Origin: Aradus depressus
Taxonomy: Eukaryota > Arthropoda > Insecta > Hemiptera > Aradidae
Length of the DNA: 64,000 bases
Assembly (NCBI GenBank): GCA_963662175.1
Contig: OY759214.1
Coordinates: 7,688,001-7,752,000 of the forward strand
Direction of reading: 5' to 3'
Part shown: piece by piece, positions 55,090 to 64,000 of the stretch
Numbering within the stretch: the first letter of the stretch is position 1
Layout: each line of letters starts with the position of its first letter
Notes under the pieces: model-generated
Seen by the model: only the letters and a program-made list of their open reading frames with translations
Databases searched by the model: none
What the model was told of the DNA's origin: nothing
Program-made: the position numbers and the translations under genes

Positions 55090-55974
55090 TCTTTGTATAT
55101 AAATTGTTTTTAAAAATGAACGATTTCCGTTATCCTTTTCTGCATGTAATAAGTTATTAAAATCAAAATTGTGTTTGGTTAGTTTATGATGGTCTGGTAA
55201 AGCGGTAAATTTTTTATTTGTTTTATTATTTCAATTATGTTGTTGTTTATTCATACTTGTTTAGTTTGACCTATACTCGTATTTATTATTACATGTATTA
55301 CAGTTTATTTTTTCCAATAAAATAAAAATAAAATCTCTTTTTTAGTGGGAACCTTATCTTCCATATTTGTATATACTTATTTTATTTTGTTTATTGGGTT
55401 TATATCAAATTTTATTTTGTGCAAATCGTGTTCTATAAAGATTTTTTGACTAATGTACATAGAGGATTCTGTTCTGTTGCTCCAAATTTTACCTCAAGCC
55501 CTACAGTTAACTATAAAGCGCCACAAGCGAATACAAATTTTCATAATTCCCCCTCTCAATTTCATAATTTATTTTTACTTTTTTCTTAGCAGAGATCTCA
55601 TATTTCCTTCTCAGTTTTCAAGATAACATTTTGCCATAAAAAGATGATTTTTTCCATATTTACAAAATAATTTTCCATCTAGTAACTTTCCCAGTATTCC
55701 TCCTCTCTTACTCATACAGTCTCATGATAAATAATGTAAGAAGGGTTGGGGTGGGTTTCTTATTTCACCCTAACGTGTAAAAGGGCAAACAGATCTATTG
55801 GGCCAAACATGGAAGCTACCTTAAGTATAGGTCATAACTTCGGGTGTACTTAGATTCCACCCCACCCCGCCCCACCTATTCCATTAACAGCCGCCATTAT
55901 TATGAATTTTTTTGATTTTTTTGAATTAATTTCGTTTTTCTTCCTCCAAGTTCTTTCAAGTTTTCCGAACTTCT
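55090..55974. other. Intronic stretch, no gene seen
   Basis: AT-rich to about 55700 with T-rich tracts, then a short GC-richer patch near 55850-55880. No exon or element recognised. Confidence 0.4.
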
Positions 55975-56580
55975 TATTCCAAAAATGGAAAAAAAAAGAT
56001 TTGTGTCTGTAATAAATGTATTAACAAGAAATTTTATATGTGTATCCAGAACCCTCTAAAGATGACATCGATTGATTTTCAGTCAAATCGGCCAAAAAGA
56101 AGCGGGGTTTTAGAAGGGAAGGCTCAACACAAAAACACGAATAATTGTCTTTATAATTCATGCATTGACACGAAATTTCATATGTAAATTCAGATTCAAT
56201 AAGGACAACACCTATTAATTTTTAGCGGAATCAACTGAAGGGGAGGAGAGAATCAGAGGGGAGCTTAACACAAAATTCCCAATAACTGCCGATATAATTA
56301 ATGTATCGACATGAAATTTTTATATTTAAATTCAAAACCTCATAAGAATGGCACTTATTACGGAAAGAGCCCCCCTCTTTCAGGGCAGAGAGGGGGACGT
56401 CACTCAAATACCCTATTAACTGCCGATGTAATGAATGTATCCACATAAAATTTAGTATGAGGATTATGAAGCCACTATGTAAATCAAATATTGAGTTTTA
56501 GTCAAAACGGTTGATCGGCTTTGATGGGAGAGCAAAAATATGATTCACCGACGAATGTTTTTTTTTTTTTTTTTTTTTTT
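55975..56580 (+). repeat. Family D repeat, plus copy
   Basis: Ordered internal units ('ttttcagtcaaatcggccaa', 'aactgccgatataattaatg', 'tcgacatgaaattttt') ending 'atgattcaccgacgaatg' and a run of about 22 T. The 5' hairpin is missing. Confidence 0.65.
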
Positions 56581-56739
56581 TGTTTTTTTGTTTTTTTTTA
56601 TTTTTGGAATCATGGGGTCAGAAAACATGAAATTTTGGTGAAAAGTCAACATCGAATTCTTGATCGATTACATAACTTCGTGTAGTTAGTTAGGTCATAT
56701 TTTTAAATTCGTTGCCCTGCGTTGTATATGTTTGCACAT

Positions 56740-57315
56740 TCTTTGGAGCTCTGAATGTTAGTTGGCAATTTCATAAGGAACATTATTGGTAAAAAAACAA
56801 TTTTTCGATCGAACTACTTAACCGTTTTCGCATAAAACGAGAAAACATCTGAAAAAATGGGTTTCAAGACATCATGTATCTCGCAAAGATGGCGGTCATT
56901 GAAAAAAATTATTGAATATAAAATGTGCTTTTCTGTATTCTCTACAACTTTTATTCGAAAACATTTTTAATTAGGTAAAAAAAAAAAAGTAGGTAACATG
57001 TAAAATGTACTTAGGCCTCGAAGTTGAGTGGTCTTAATTTACATTTGATTACGGCCAAAATCTAATCAGATGTAAGTTAGCAGCAAATGTGACATCTACA
57101 TTTCTAATTTCAATTTTTTGCAACAATCGTTTTTGAATTAGAACGTTCACAAGATTCTAATTACATAAATATTGACACAGACTGACATCATCGCGAAAAT
57201 GGTCAAAACGTGTTTGGGGACCTTGAAACGTGTAATTCCATGGAAAACTTGATTTCGTACTTTCGCCCGATTACTTCCTACTTCCTTGCACTAAAGATGT
57301 AAAAAATGAAAAAAG
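56740..57315 (+). repeat. Dispersed repeat 'ctctacaactttt' family, copy 3
   Basis: Shares 'tttcataaggaacatt', 'accgttttcgcataaa', 'ttctctacaacttttattcg' and 'gatcgcgaaaatgg..aaaacg' type phrases with copies 1 and 2, with an extra stretch near 56980-57050. No coding capacity. Confidence 0.58.
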
Positions 57316-57401
57316 TGTTTATTCGATATAAAAGAGGATAATTAGATTCTTTATAGCTTTAGTACAAGGAAATATTGCAATCGTGCCAAAATCCGAGATA
57401 G

Positions 57402-57492
57402 ATTTTCATATTGCCAGTATAAAGAGGAGGGGGAGAGAGAGAAATCTGTAAATGTGGTTGGTATAAGAAAGTCCTGTAATGACCACATCACA
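57402..57492. mobile_element. MITE 'gtggccattacagg' right-end fragment
   Basis: 'ggttggtataagaaagtcct' and 'gtaatgaccacatcacatat' are the right end of the MITE family. It ends about 60 bp from the exon A donor site, within the downstream intron. Confidence 0.65.
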
Positions 57493-57550
57493 TATATTTA
57501 TTATAATGGTTCAAATAAATATTAGGATTATAATTATTATTATTACTCAC

Positions 57551-57684
57551 ATTGGCTTGTATGACGTAGAGACAGAGGATGAGCGCTGTGGCACAGGTTG
57601 CAACTATCAGGGTAGACACGAACAGAGACCTGCGGAGACTGTCTCTGTAGCGACGGTACAACTCCTCCAACTCCATGTTACCTC
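57551..57684 (-). CDS. Ac76E: Adenylate cyclase exon A (start codon and first membrane span)
   Basis: A 134-bp exon. A ctgtttcag acceptor lies just above 57684 and an AAT|GTGAGT donor at 57551. After eight bases comes ATG (57676-57674), opening MELEELYRRYRDSLRRSLFV followed by STLIVATCATALILCLYVIQ. That is a short charged cytoplasmic N-terminus and the first membrane span. The exon ends on a complete codon, in phase with exon B. The ATG is the likely start because the exon begins with eight bases that need not be coding. However, an upstream coding exon cannot be excluded, since the frame stays open to the splice site. The acceptor means at least one further 5' exon, probably untranslated, lies upstream. 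The 5' two-thirds of this exon is duplicated in tandem at 57708-57844. Confidence 0.88.
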
Positions 57685-57844
57685 CTGAAACAGACATTGC
57701 CATAGTCAGACACGAACAGAGACCTCCGGAGACTGTCTCTGTAGCGACGGTACAACTCCTCCAACTCCATGTTACCTCCTGAAACAGACATTGTCATAGT
57801 CAGACACGAACAGAGACCTCCGGAGACTGTCTCTGTAGCGACGG
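57614..57844 (-). repeat. 94-bp tandem duplication of exon A's 5' part, 2.5 copies
   Basis: Copies start 'agacacgaacagagacct' at 57614, 57708 and 57802. Copy 1 (in exon A) and copy 2 differ at about two positions, and copy 3 stops at 57844. Copies 1 and 2 each include a complete 3' splice site and the ATG; no donor is included. Only copy 1 joins the rest of the exon. Confidence 0.95.
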
Positions 57845-58285
57845 AAAATAGGAAGACATTTTTGGAATGAAGAAAGTTCCTATGTAAAAAAGCTGCTTCC
57901 TTGAATGAGGAGGACCAGGGAAGTATCAGTATAGAGTATAGTTCAATTTTCTATTCCAATTAGTGAGATCCTAGATTAGATGTGAAGGGATCAGTGTGTA
58001 ATCAGCTCTCAGTGGCGGGAGCTCGAATCCCACCATCACTAGGTTTATCATATAGGTTACAGAGACTCACATGGAAAACAGTCTCACACGCAGCCAAACA
58101 GAGTTGAGAAATTTGTCAGGTTAGGAGTTGAAGAAAAAACATATTATTTCGCCAGGTGTAACTCTCTCAGAAGAAGAGCAAAGCTCGAAACAAAATACAA
58201 ATTATATATGAATGAAAACAATCACATTTGAATAATAATTATAAATGTACATTTGTAATTTTTTTTTTTTTTGGGACTCATGCCT
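57845..58285. other. Sequence upstream of exon A, no exon recognised
   Basis: Ordinary composition. No recognisable 5' exon or promoter motif. A short SINE-like phrase ('actcatgcctaggattaact') follows a T-run at 58259-58300. Confidence 0.4.
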
Positions 58286-58289
58286 AGGA

Positions 58290-58408
58290 TTAACTACAAG
58301 GAAAACAGCTTTTATAAGATATATTAATGTGATAATGTTCTTATGACGTACTATTACCATGTTATGGTTTAATAGGAAATAAATTTATTATTATTATTAT
58401 TATTATTT
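58290..58408 (+). mobile_element. LINE 3' end with (ATT)n tail
   Basis: Contains 'taatgtgataatgttcttat', 'accatgttatggtttaatag' and ends 'gaaataaatttatt' plus ATT triplets to 58408. Homologous to 32150-32312 and, inverted, 30064-30200. Confidence 0.6.
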
Positions 58409-58811
58409 AAGCTAGAAAGTTGAGATTTTGCTGAAATGTACAGAAATGTGGCCCAACGCCAAGAAAATGATGAAAGACATCCCCCGAATGTTTCCTTCCT
58501 CTAGGGGAGCCAATTTTTTTTTTTTTTAAATAAATTATATACAATATACACATAATAAGCAAAAATGTGGTAAAAAAAATATATATATATATACATAACA
58601 ATGTCAATTGATGGGAGAAGCCAGCCAACGCTGACGCGTAAGATAATTGTCATCATTCACTATTCTCAGAGAGAAGATCGCGAGGCCACCTCCTGTTCAA
58701 GGTGCGGGGAGGATTGTCACGATAGAAATGAGAGGAAAGGTCTTGAACGAGAGGATCTGAGTGGAAAGAAACTCTTTGTAATGTTTGGAATCGGGATTAG
58801 ATTAATTAATT

Positions 58812-58920
58812 GACAGTGGGAATATTGGGATCTCTGTGTAGGACTTTATTGGTGACATAGAAAGGAGCGTTGACAATTCGTCTGAGCAAGTTGGACTCTA
58901 TCTCAGTGAGGTGCTCCTGA
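58812..58920 (-). mobile_element. Jockey-clade LINE reverse-transcriptase C-terminal fragment
   Basis: The minus frame reads EHLTEIESNLLRRIVNAPFY followed by VTNKVLHRDPNIPTVN and a stop. The 'lRrivNAPwyvtN..lhrDLnipTV' string is characteristic of the end of Jockey-clade reverse-transcriptase proteins. About 36 residues survive. A gene-sized remainder is absent. Confidence 0.8.
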
Positions 58921-59029
58921 AGAGCCAAAAAAATAAATAAATAAAATAGAATATGATGATGAATATAGAAAATTGGTAATTTTTACATTTTTAAATAGGA
59001 ATATATAACTAGATATCTATAGAATCTCC

Positions 59030-59455
59030 TAACACAACGTCTTAAGTTCCCACTTTTCCATTATCTCCTAACTCAGCAAACCTCTGATTCCTAAGGCTGG
59101 CTCCTATGAGATAGTTCTCGTCTCCCAATAAGTCTCTCTCTCCACTGGACCGATTGTTACTCTTCTGTTTCATCATACATAAGTCATTATTGTTATCATG
59201 TTTCACATTATTATTCATACTAGTTTTTCAAAAAAAAAAAATGTTCTCTCTCTTAATCATTTTTCACTAGTTTATTATATTGTTTTACTCATTGCCTGTT
59301 TTCAACATTTAATATTTATTCCTAGAGATCTCTTTTCTTTTATTTTTATTCTTCTCAACTCGTTGATACTTGTGTATCCTTTTTTATTTTTTATGTTATT
59401 ATTTTTAGGGGACGTATGAGATTATTTTTCATTTCATTTCATTTCACAACGGAAA
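59030..59455 (+). mobile_element. LINE 3' untranslated region with (ATTTC)n end
   Basis: 'taactcagcaaacctctgat' to 'gtctcccaataagtctctct' matches 50343-50420. A T-rich tract follows, ending 'catttcatttcatttcac' at about 59431-59448. Homology to the sequence after the minisatellite suggests the same LINE family. Confidence 0.6.
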
Positions 59456-60090
59456 AGTGATATATGAATATACATATTTGTGAAATTAGTCAATATAAAG
59501 TTAAACAAGTTCTTAGTGTTTTTAGTTTTCTACTATATCGACAGAGAGAGCAGAAATGTGTTTAGACATTCAATACATGAGAGAGACGGACTGATAGGCT
59601 CCTTGTAAGAGTCCCGAATGTGGTTTTCAATCAAACCTTAAAAATAATAGACAATCATGTTCAGGGAGCCCTTGTATATTTCATATATAATTCCTTCCGT
59701 ATAAAAAAGAAGATTATTTGCTGACAAATCAAATGTTTCCAAGCTGCCGTCAATATCAATGAGATTTGAACTGAACTTTAGTTCAGCTAAAAGCTGGCCG
59801 TCTGCTCCCGAAGAAGACACGCCTTTGATTCGATTCATTACCTCTGCAGAGAGGAGATAGAAGACCTCCCTCCTTCATCCTGTAACAAAGTCGGTTCTTT
59901 CAATCATTTCATTTTGCTCCCCCTTGAAAAGTTTCAATCCAATAAGGATACAAATCCCTATCAATAGTCAACCAGATTGAAAATTTTTCAAATAAACATA
60001 TTTTGTAAGCATTTCGCAGGATTTTTGAATGGAGATGTACAACAAAAAATGTATTAATGAATAAGCCTTCATTGTAATAATACTATAACT
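59456..60090. other. Upstream sequence with an unassigned coding-like frame
   Basis: A minus frame at 59838-59638 starts MNRIKGVSSSGADGQLLAEL and stays open 66 codons, preceded by a ctctctgcag-type 3' splice-like sequence. I recognise no family and see no donor in frame, so it is not called as a gene. Confidence 0.3.
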
Positions 60091-61115
60091 TCCCCAACTA
60101 AACCAAGTATAGGGGAAGTTATGTAATCGGTCAAAAATTCGATACGGAGTTTTAAACAGAATTTCATGTTTTCCGACCTCTAGATTCCAAGTATGAAAAA
60201 AATGTCATTCTTTGTATGTGTCTGTGAACACGATAACTCCCGATAGAATAAATGTATCGGCACAAAATTGTATATGTGAAAGTAGAACCCTTTAATGACG
60301 ACACCAATTGATTTTCGGGGGAAACCTTAGCACAAAAGCTCTTTCTGTCGTTGTAATGAATGTATCAACACAAAATTGTATATGTGAAAGTAGAACCCTT
60401 TAATGACGGCACCAATTGATACTCGGGGGAAACCTTAGCACTAAAGCTCTTACTGTCGTTGTAATGAATGTATCGACACAAAATTGTATATGTGAAAGTA
60501 GAACCCTTTATTGACGACACCAATTGATATTCGGTGGAAACCTTAGCACTAAAGCTCTTTCTGTCGTTGTAATGAATGTATCGACACAAAATTGTATATT
60601 TGAAAGTAGAACCCTTTAATGACGATAACTATTGATTTTCGGGGGAAACCTTAGCACTAAAGCTCTTACTGTCGTTGTAATGAATGTATCGACACAACAT
60701 TTTCAATTTAAAATCCCGTAAGGACAACACTTATTAATTTTCAGAGGAATCAGCAGAAGGGAGGATCAGAGAGGCGCTCAACTTAAAAACCCTAATTACT
60801 GCCGATGTAGTAATTAATGTATCGACATGATATTTCATATCTGATGTTAAAACCCAATGAGGACATGACCTGATTTCAGCGATATCAGCTGAAGGTAAGG
60901 GGGGTTCAGGGGAGGGGGCCTAATTCAAAAACCCTTAATAACTAATGAATTTTTCGACACAAAATTTAGTATGAGGATTGAGGAGCCTCTATATAAGTCA
61001 AGTAGTGAATATTAGCGCAAACGGTCGACTGGTTTTGGAGAGGGAGCGAAAAGTTAATTGATTAACTTCATTCTGGGGAAGTACATTGTCTGTGATTCCC
61101 AACGACTGTTTTTGT
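60091..61115 (+). repeat. Family D repeat, longest copy, with 108-bp array
   Basis: Starts with the hairpin ACTTCCCC..GGGGAAGT at about 60091-60121, followed by 'gttatgtaatcggtcaaaaa'. It ends 'ctggggaagtacattgtctg' with a diverged end hairpin and T-run. Within it, 60251-60690 is four near-identical 108-bp units. Confidence 0.75.
60251..60690 (+). repeat. 108-bp tandem array within family D
   Basis: Unit starts 'aatgtatcg.cacaaaattg' at 60251, 60359, 60467, 60575 and (partial) 60683. Each runs through 'gaaagtagaaccctttaatg', 'ggggaaaccttagcac' and 'ctgtcgttgtaatg'. The units correspond to one of the degenerate internal units of the family, freshly amplified. Confidence 0.9.
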
Positions 61116-61154
61116 CTTCATTTCATCATCGAATTTCTGACCTGACTGGTAGTG

Positions 61155-61391
61155 AAACAAGCTATATAGATATAATATATCTATATTATATCTATATGTA
61201 TATATCTATATATATTATAGATATATCTATATATATTATATATATGTATCAGATATATTATATAAAGTAGAAAGGGTATATATCTATATATATATATATA
61301 TATTAAATATGTATAAAGGGTATATATCTATATATATTATATATGTATAAAGGGTATATATCTATATGTATAAAGGGTATATATATATCTA

Positions 61392-61445
<54 letters not shown>
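61155..61445. repeat. AT-rich (TATATC/TA)n microsatellite
   Basis: Nearly pure TATATA and ATCTAT repeats with four interspersed 'aaagggtatatatctatat' units. Low complexity; likely variable in length. Confidence 0.92.
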
Positions 61446-62105
61446 ATCAGACTAAACAGTAGAATCAAGAGTTCAGGAAAATCTTAATAAAATAGAATAG
61501 CGAAAGGAATTTACATATAAATCATTGTTTCAACTATTTTCTCACAAATAGAGATACACATCTCTACTGAAACTCGTATGGGACCTTACAATGTGTGTTT
61601 ACATTTTCGGAATATACAAAAAATAATATAAATAAAAGTGTGAAACAAAGGACATTTTTACCTCTGTTCATAAAAAATGTTTGTGACAAAAAGTGGATCT
61701 GTGACATTTTGAGACATAAAAAGATATATAAAAACGAAACGTTACTACCTTGAAATGTTTCTAAGTGTTTCAGACAGAAAGATGAGGATCGTAACTTCAT
61801 AGCATTCTACCGTGTACTATATTAAAAATATAATAATAACAAAATTATATGTATACATTTTGGTATGTTTCCCAAGGCTTGTTTTAAATGCGCCTATAAC
61901 ATGTCTCGTTATTCTGCATTCTAGTATAGGAGAGGAGTGGTAAGGAAAAATGTGTTATACAGACAATAATTTGATTTCACTAGCATTATATAAAAACTAT
62001 AGGCTATTGTATATAGCCTATTGGGCAAATAACTATAGGCTAAAATAAATAACCTAATATAGGACAAGACACCGAGGACCAGCCATTCTTATTTCAGCAA
62101 GTTCA
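61446..62105. other. Upstream sequence, no gene seen
   Basis: AT-rich sequence with a 'gcctattgggcaaataacta'-type near-palindrome around 61995-62045. No exon recognised. Confidence 0.4.
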
Positions 62106-62117
62106 TATAAATGTTCA

Positions 62118-62446
62118 GAGGGCGCCGGTAGCTCAGTGGTATGCGTGCTTGTCTTCTGAGCTCAAGATCGTGGGTTCGTAATCCGACCGAGGCCCTTAGT
62201 TTATTTTATCTGGGAGGTAAAATAAACTTAAGCATGCCGTCCTTCGGATGGGACGTTAAGCGATGGTCCCGAGCCTGTACGATGTCAGGTACTCGTTAAA
62301 GACCCCCTACCCTAGGTGAATAAAAATTTAGGGTAGGCAAAATTTTGGACTCCCACAGTAGAGTCGGGCTCATGTCCACCAGAGTGTCGAAAGTAGGCGA
62401 TATGACCTCGTAGTTAAAGCCCAGGCATGAGTCATAAAACCTAACC
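62118..62446 (+). mobile_element. tRNA-derived SINE, complete
   Basis: Flanked by tataaatgttca at 62106-62117 and 62447-62458. Head GAGGGCGCCGGTAGCTCAGT, box A, box B-like GGTTCGTAATCC, body, and tail 'aaaacctaacc'. A 14-bp deletion is visible near 'gtgtcgaaagtaggcg' relative to the 43380 copy. Confidence 0.93.
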
Positions 62447-62458
62447 TATAAATGTTCA

Positions 62459-62970
62459 TGATATTTTCTTATTTATGCATATTTTTTTTTCGACTTGGTT
62501 GACAGGAATATTTCTAACAGAAATGAGGGATGGAATTCCAGCAGCAAGTCAACAACAGATTAAGTCCTTGAGACCTCTGAAGTGAGTACTTGTTACCTTT
62601 GTCAAGATGACACTTATGAGGAGGCTTTGCAGCTCTGGAGGGGACTTAGAACTGGGACAAAGCCTAAGGCCGGCTAAGGGTCGTCTTGCTCTCTTTGTCA
62701 GGGAGCTATGTAGCCCTTTGGGGCCTTGGCTGGGAGCTGTCTCATGTGGGAGTAACTGTTACAAGATGAGCGAGTAGCAGTTACATAAGAAAAGTGATTA
62801 CTGTGATACGTTACTGTTAGTCAGAAATCATGAAAGGAGAGGGCGAGGAGGGGGGGGGGGGGGAAGGGGGGGGTATACAGATAATAATAAGAGGAAGTGT
62901 GATGAGATAACATTGGTATGGCGGAAATTATTATACATCAACTACTAGGGACGCCATTATAGAAATTTTG
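62459..62970. other. GC-richer island upstream of the cyclase, nothing assigned
   Basis: 62500-62770 is GC-richer than its surroundings and not a recognised repeat. On the minus strand it ends near 62605 with GACAAAG|GTAACA, a possible donor. All three minus frames have stops, so at most it could be an untranslated exon. A G-homopolymer lies at 62850-62875. Confidence 0.3.
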
Positions 62971-63340
62971 AAATGTCAAAATGTTTGCGGCTGATTGAAC
63001 TGAAAATTAATAAGTGTCGTTCTCATGGGTTTTGAATTTATATATGAAATTTCGTGTCAATACTTTCAGTACAACAGCAGTTATTAGAGTTGTTGTGTTA
63101 AGCCTCCCCCATAACCCCACCTTACCTTTGACCGTTATGGCTGAAAATCAATAGGGGTCGTTCTTAGAGGGCTTTGAATTTACATATGAAATTTCGTGTC
63201 AATACATTAATTTTATCGGGAGTTATCGTGTTCCAAGTCACACTCTAACAGAGAGACAAAAGTCATTTTTTTCAATATTTTGAAGCTGCAGGTAGAAAAA
63301 CATGAAATTTCATGATTACCTAACTTTCTCTATACTTCGG
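62970..63340 (-). repeat. Family D repeat, minus copy
   Basis: Reversed internal units ('gaactgaaaattaataagtg', 'tttcgtgtcaatacttt', 'gttatggctgaaaatcaata') ending 'catgaaatttcatgattacc', 'taactttctctatacttc'. The 3' end hairpin is missing. Confidence 0.6.
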
Positions 63341-63345
63341 AAGGA

Positions 63346-63561
63346 AAACGTTGGTAGCTGCTAGCCTAGCGAGCTCCAGATCGCGGGTTCGAAACCCGGC
63401 CGGAGCCCTCCAATTTTTATCTGGGAGGTTAAAAAACATTGAGCAAGCCGCCCTTCGGATCGGACGTAAGCCAAGGTAGGCAAAATTTAGGACTCCCCCA
63501 GTAGAGTCAGGCTCAGGTCCAGAGCGATGAATGTGCTCTCTGGTAGTAGGCGGTAACTACA
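63346..63561 (+). mobile_element. tRNA-derived SINE, diverged and internally deleted
   Basis: Head 'gttggtagctgctagc', perfect box B GGTTCGAAACC with a fully paired-looking 'cgggttcgaaacccg', then a shortened body. Lacks the 'gatgtcaggtactcg' part and the tail. Confidence 0.8.
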
Positions 63562-64000
63562 CATTAAGTGTATAAGGTTACGTGATAGGTCAAAAATGAA
63601 GTCAAAATAATAACACCCTAATTCCATACATTTAGAGAGCTGACAACTGTCGCTGTGTTTTACGAACAGTCCTAAAACATCCTCCTAAGTCAAATATTTT
63701 TCTAGTTGGGGAAGTAGACTGTCGATGATTTACCAGGCGTCTTTTTTATATTGTAATTAAAGGTAGTTCACAATCCCGTTGTCAAAAATGCCATCCAATT
63801 AATCAAAATAATTATGAGTAGAAATTTACGGGGTTAGAATCAAAGTGGTCTAAGTGACATTTTTAAAACTTTGAAGAAACTGTGCATTAAGTTCTTAACT
63901 GATTTGAAAAATCTATAATTTATCAAAACCGGAAATATTTTGTCTTGTGCTTTTATGGTGAAATTTGCTGTTAGCAAACCATGAAATTGAATAAAAATGT
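63562..64000. other. Window end, family D 3' end only
   Basis: 63700-63745 has 'ttggggaagtagactg', a diverged end hairpin and T-run of family D. The remainder is AT-rich and unassigned. Confidence 0.45.

Noticed and set aside
57488..57550. Extension of exon A past AAT into 'VSNNNNYNPNIY'
   Set aside because: A consensus GTGAGT donor ends the exon, and the Asn-rich tail is intron microsatellite-like sequence; exon B continues in phase.
60365..60589. Repeat-containing small protein on the minus strand
   Set aside because: The frame is open only because 108 is a multiple of 3 in the tandem array; no other evidence of coding.

Overview
This is an arthropod, almost certainly insect, nuclear window. 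It is AT-rich, dominated by transposable elements, and carries a host gene cut into short exons by introns of 6 to 19 kb. The only host gene I can support is on the minus strand: five in-phase exons (57684-57551, 51420-51115, 42401-42207, 23397-23291, 9240-9129) of a membrane adenylate cyclase, closest by memory to the insect Ac76E / vertebrate type 2 group. Spliced, they give about 282 residues: a start Met, the first membrane half-domain, the linker helix, and the beginning of the C1a catalytic domain. The rest of the protein (second C1a metal site, second membrane bundle, C2a) must lie beyond the low-coordinate edge of the window. Everything else sits in introns or upstream of this gene.

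Layout. 1-9.1 kb: dispersed repeats, a 550-bp foldback insertion, and a pogo/Tigger-like element (1914-5438) into which a nearly intact Jockey-clade LINE has jumped (2540-5144). 9.1-23 kb: cyclase exon E, a SINE inside a SINE, a Tc1-like transposon nested in a larger terminal-repeat element (12.65-15.54 kb), foldback elements, a mariner stub, a perfect 4 x 97-bp array, and a 644-bp almost fully self-complementary element. 23-32 kb: exon D, a SINE split by an 8-bp-TSD MITE, MITEs and LINE fragments. 32.4-34.6 kb: an R1-clade LINE with one stop and one frameshift. 34.6-46 kb: LINE tails, MITEs, SINEs and exon C. 46.5-50.3 kb: a 94-bp minisatellite of about 40 units with higher-order dimers. 50.3-57.7 kb: exons B and A, and a Helitron-like repeat. 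57.7-64 kb: a partial 94-bp tandem duplication of exon A, LINE fragments, a 108-bp array and SINEs.

Two families recur throughout. One is a tRNA-derived SINE (about 345 bp, box A and box B visible) whose tail is (CCTAA)n, the complement of the insect telomere repeat. The other is an unclassified dispersed repeat ('family D' here) that starts near ACTTCCCC, holds degenerate internal repeats of roughly 110-130 bp, and ends with a CGGTGA/TCACCG hairpin followed by a T-run. I found no CRISPR, operon, rRNA or functional tRNA gene, and no evidence for a new multigene system. The most unusual items are the duplicated 5' end of the cyclase coding exon and the LINE-derived higher-order minisatellite.
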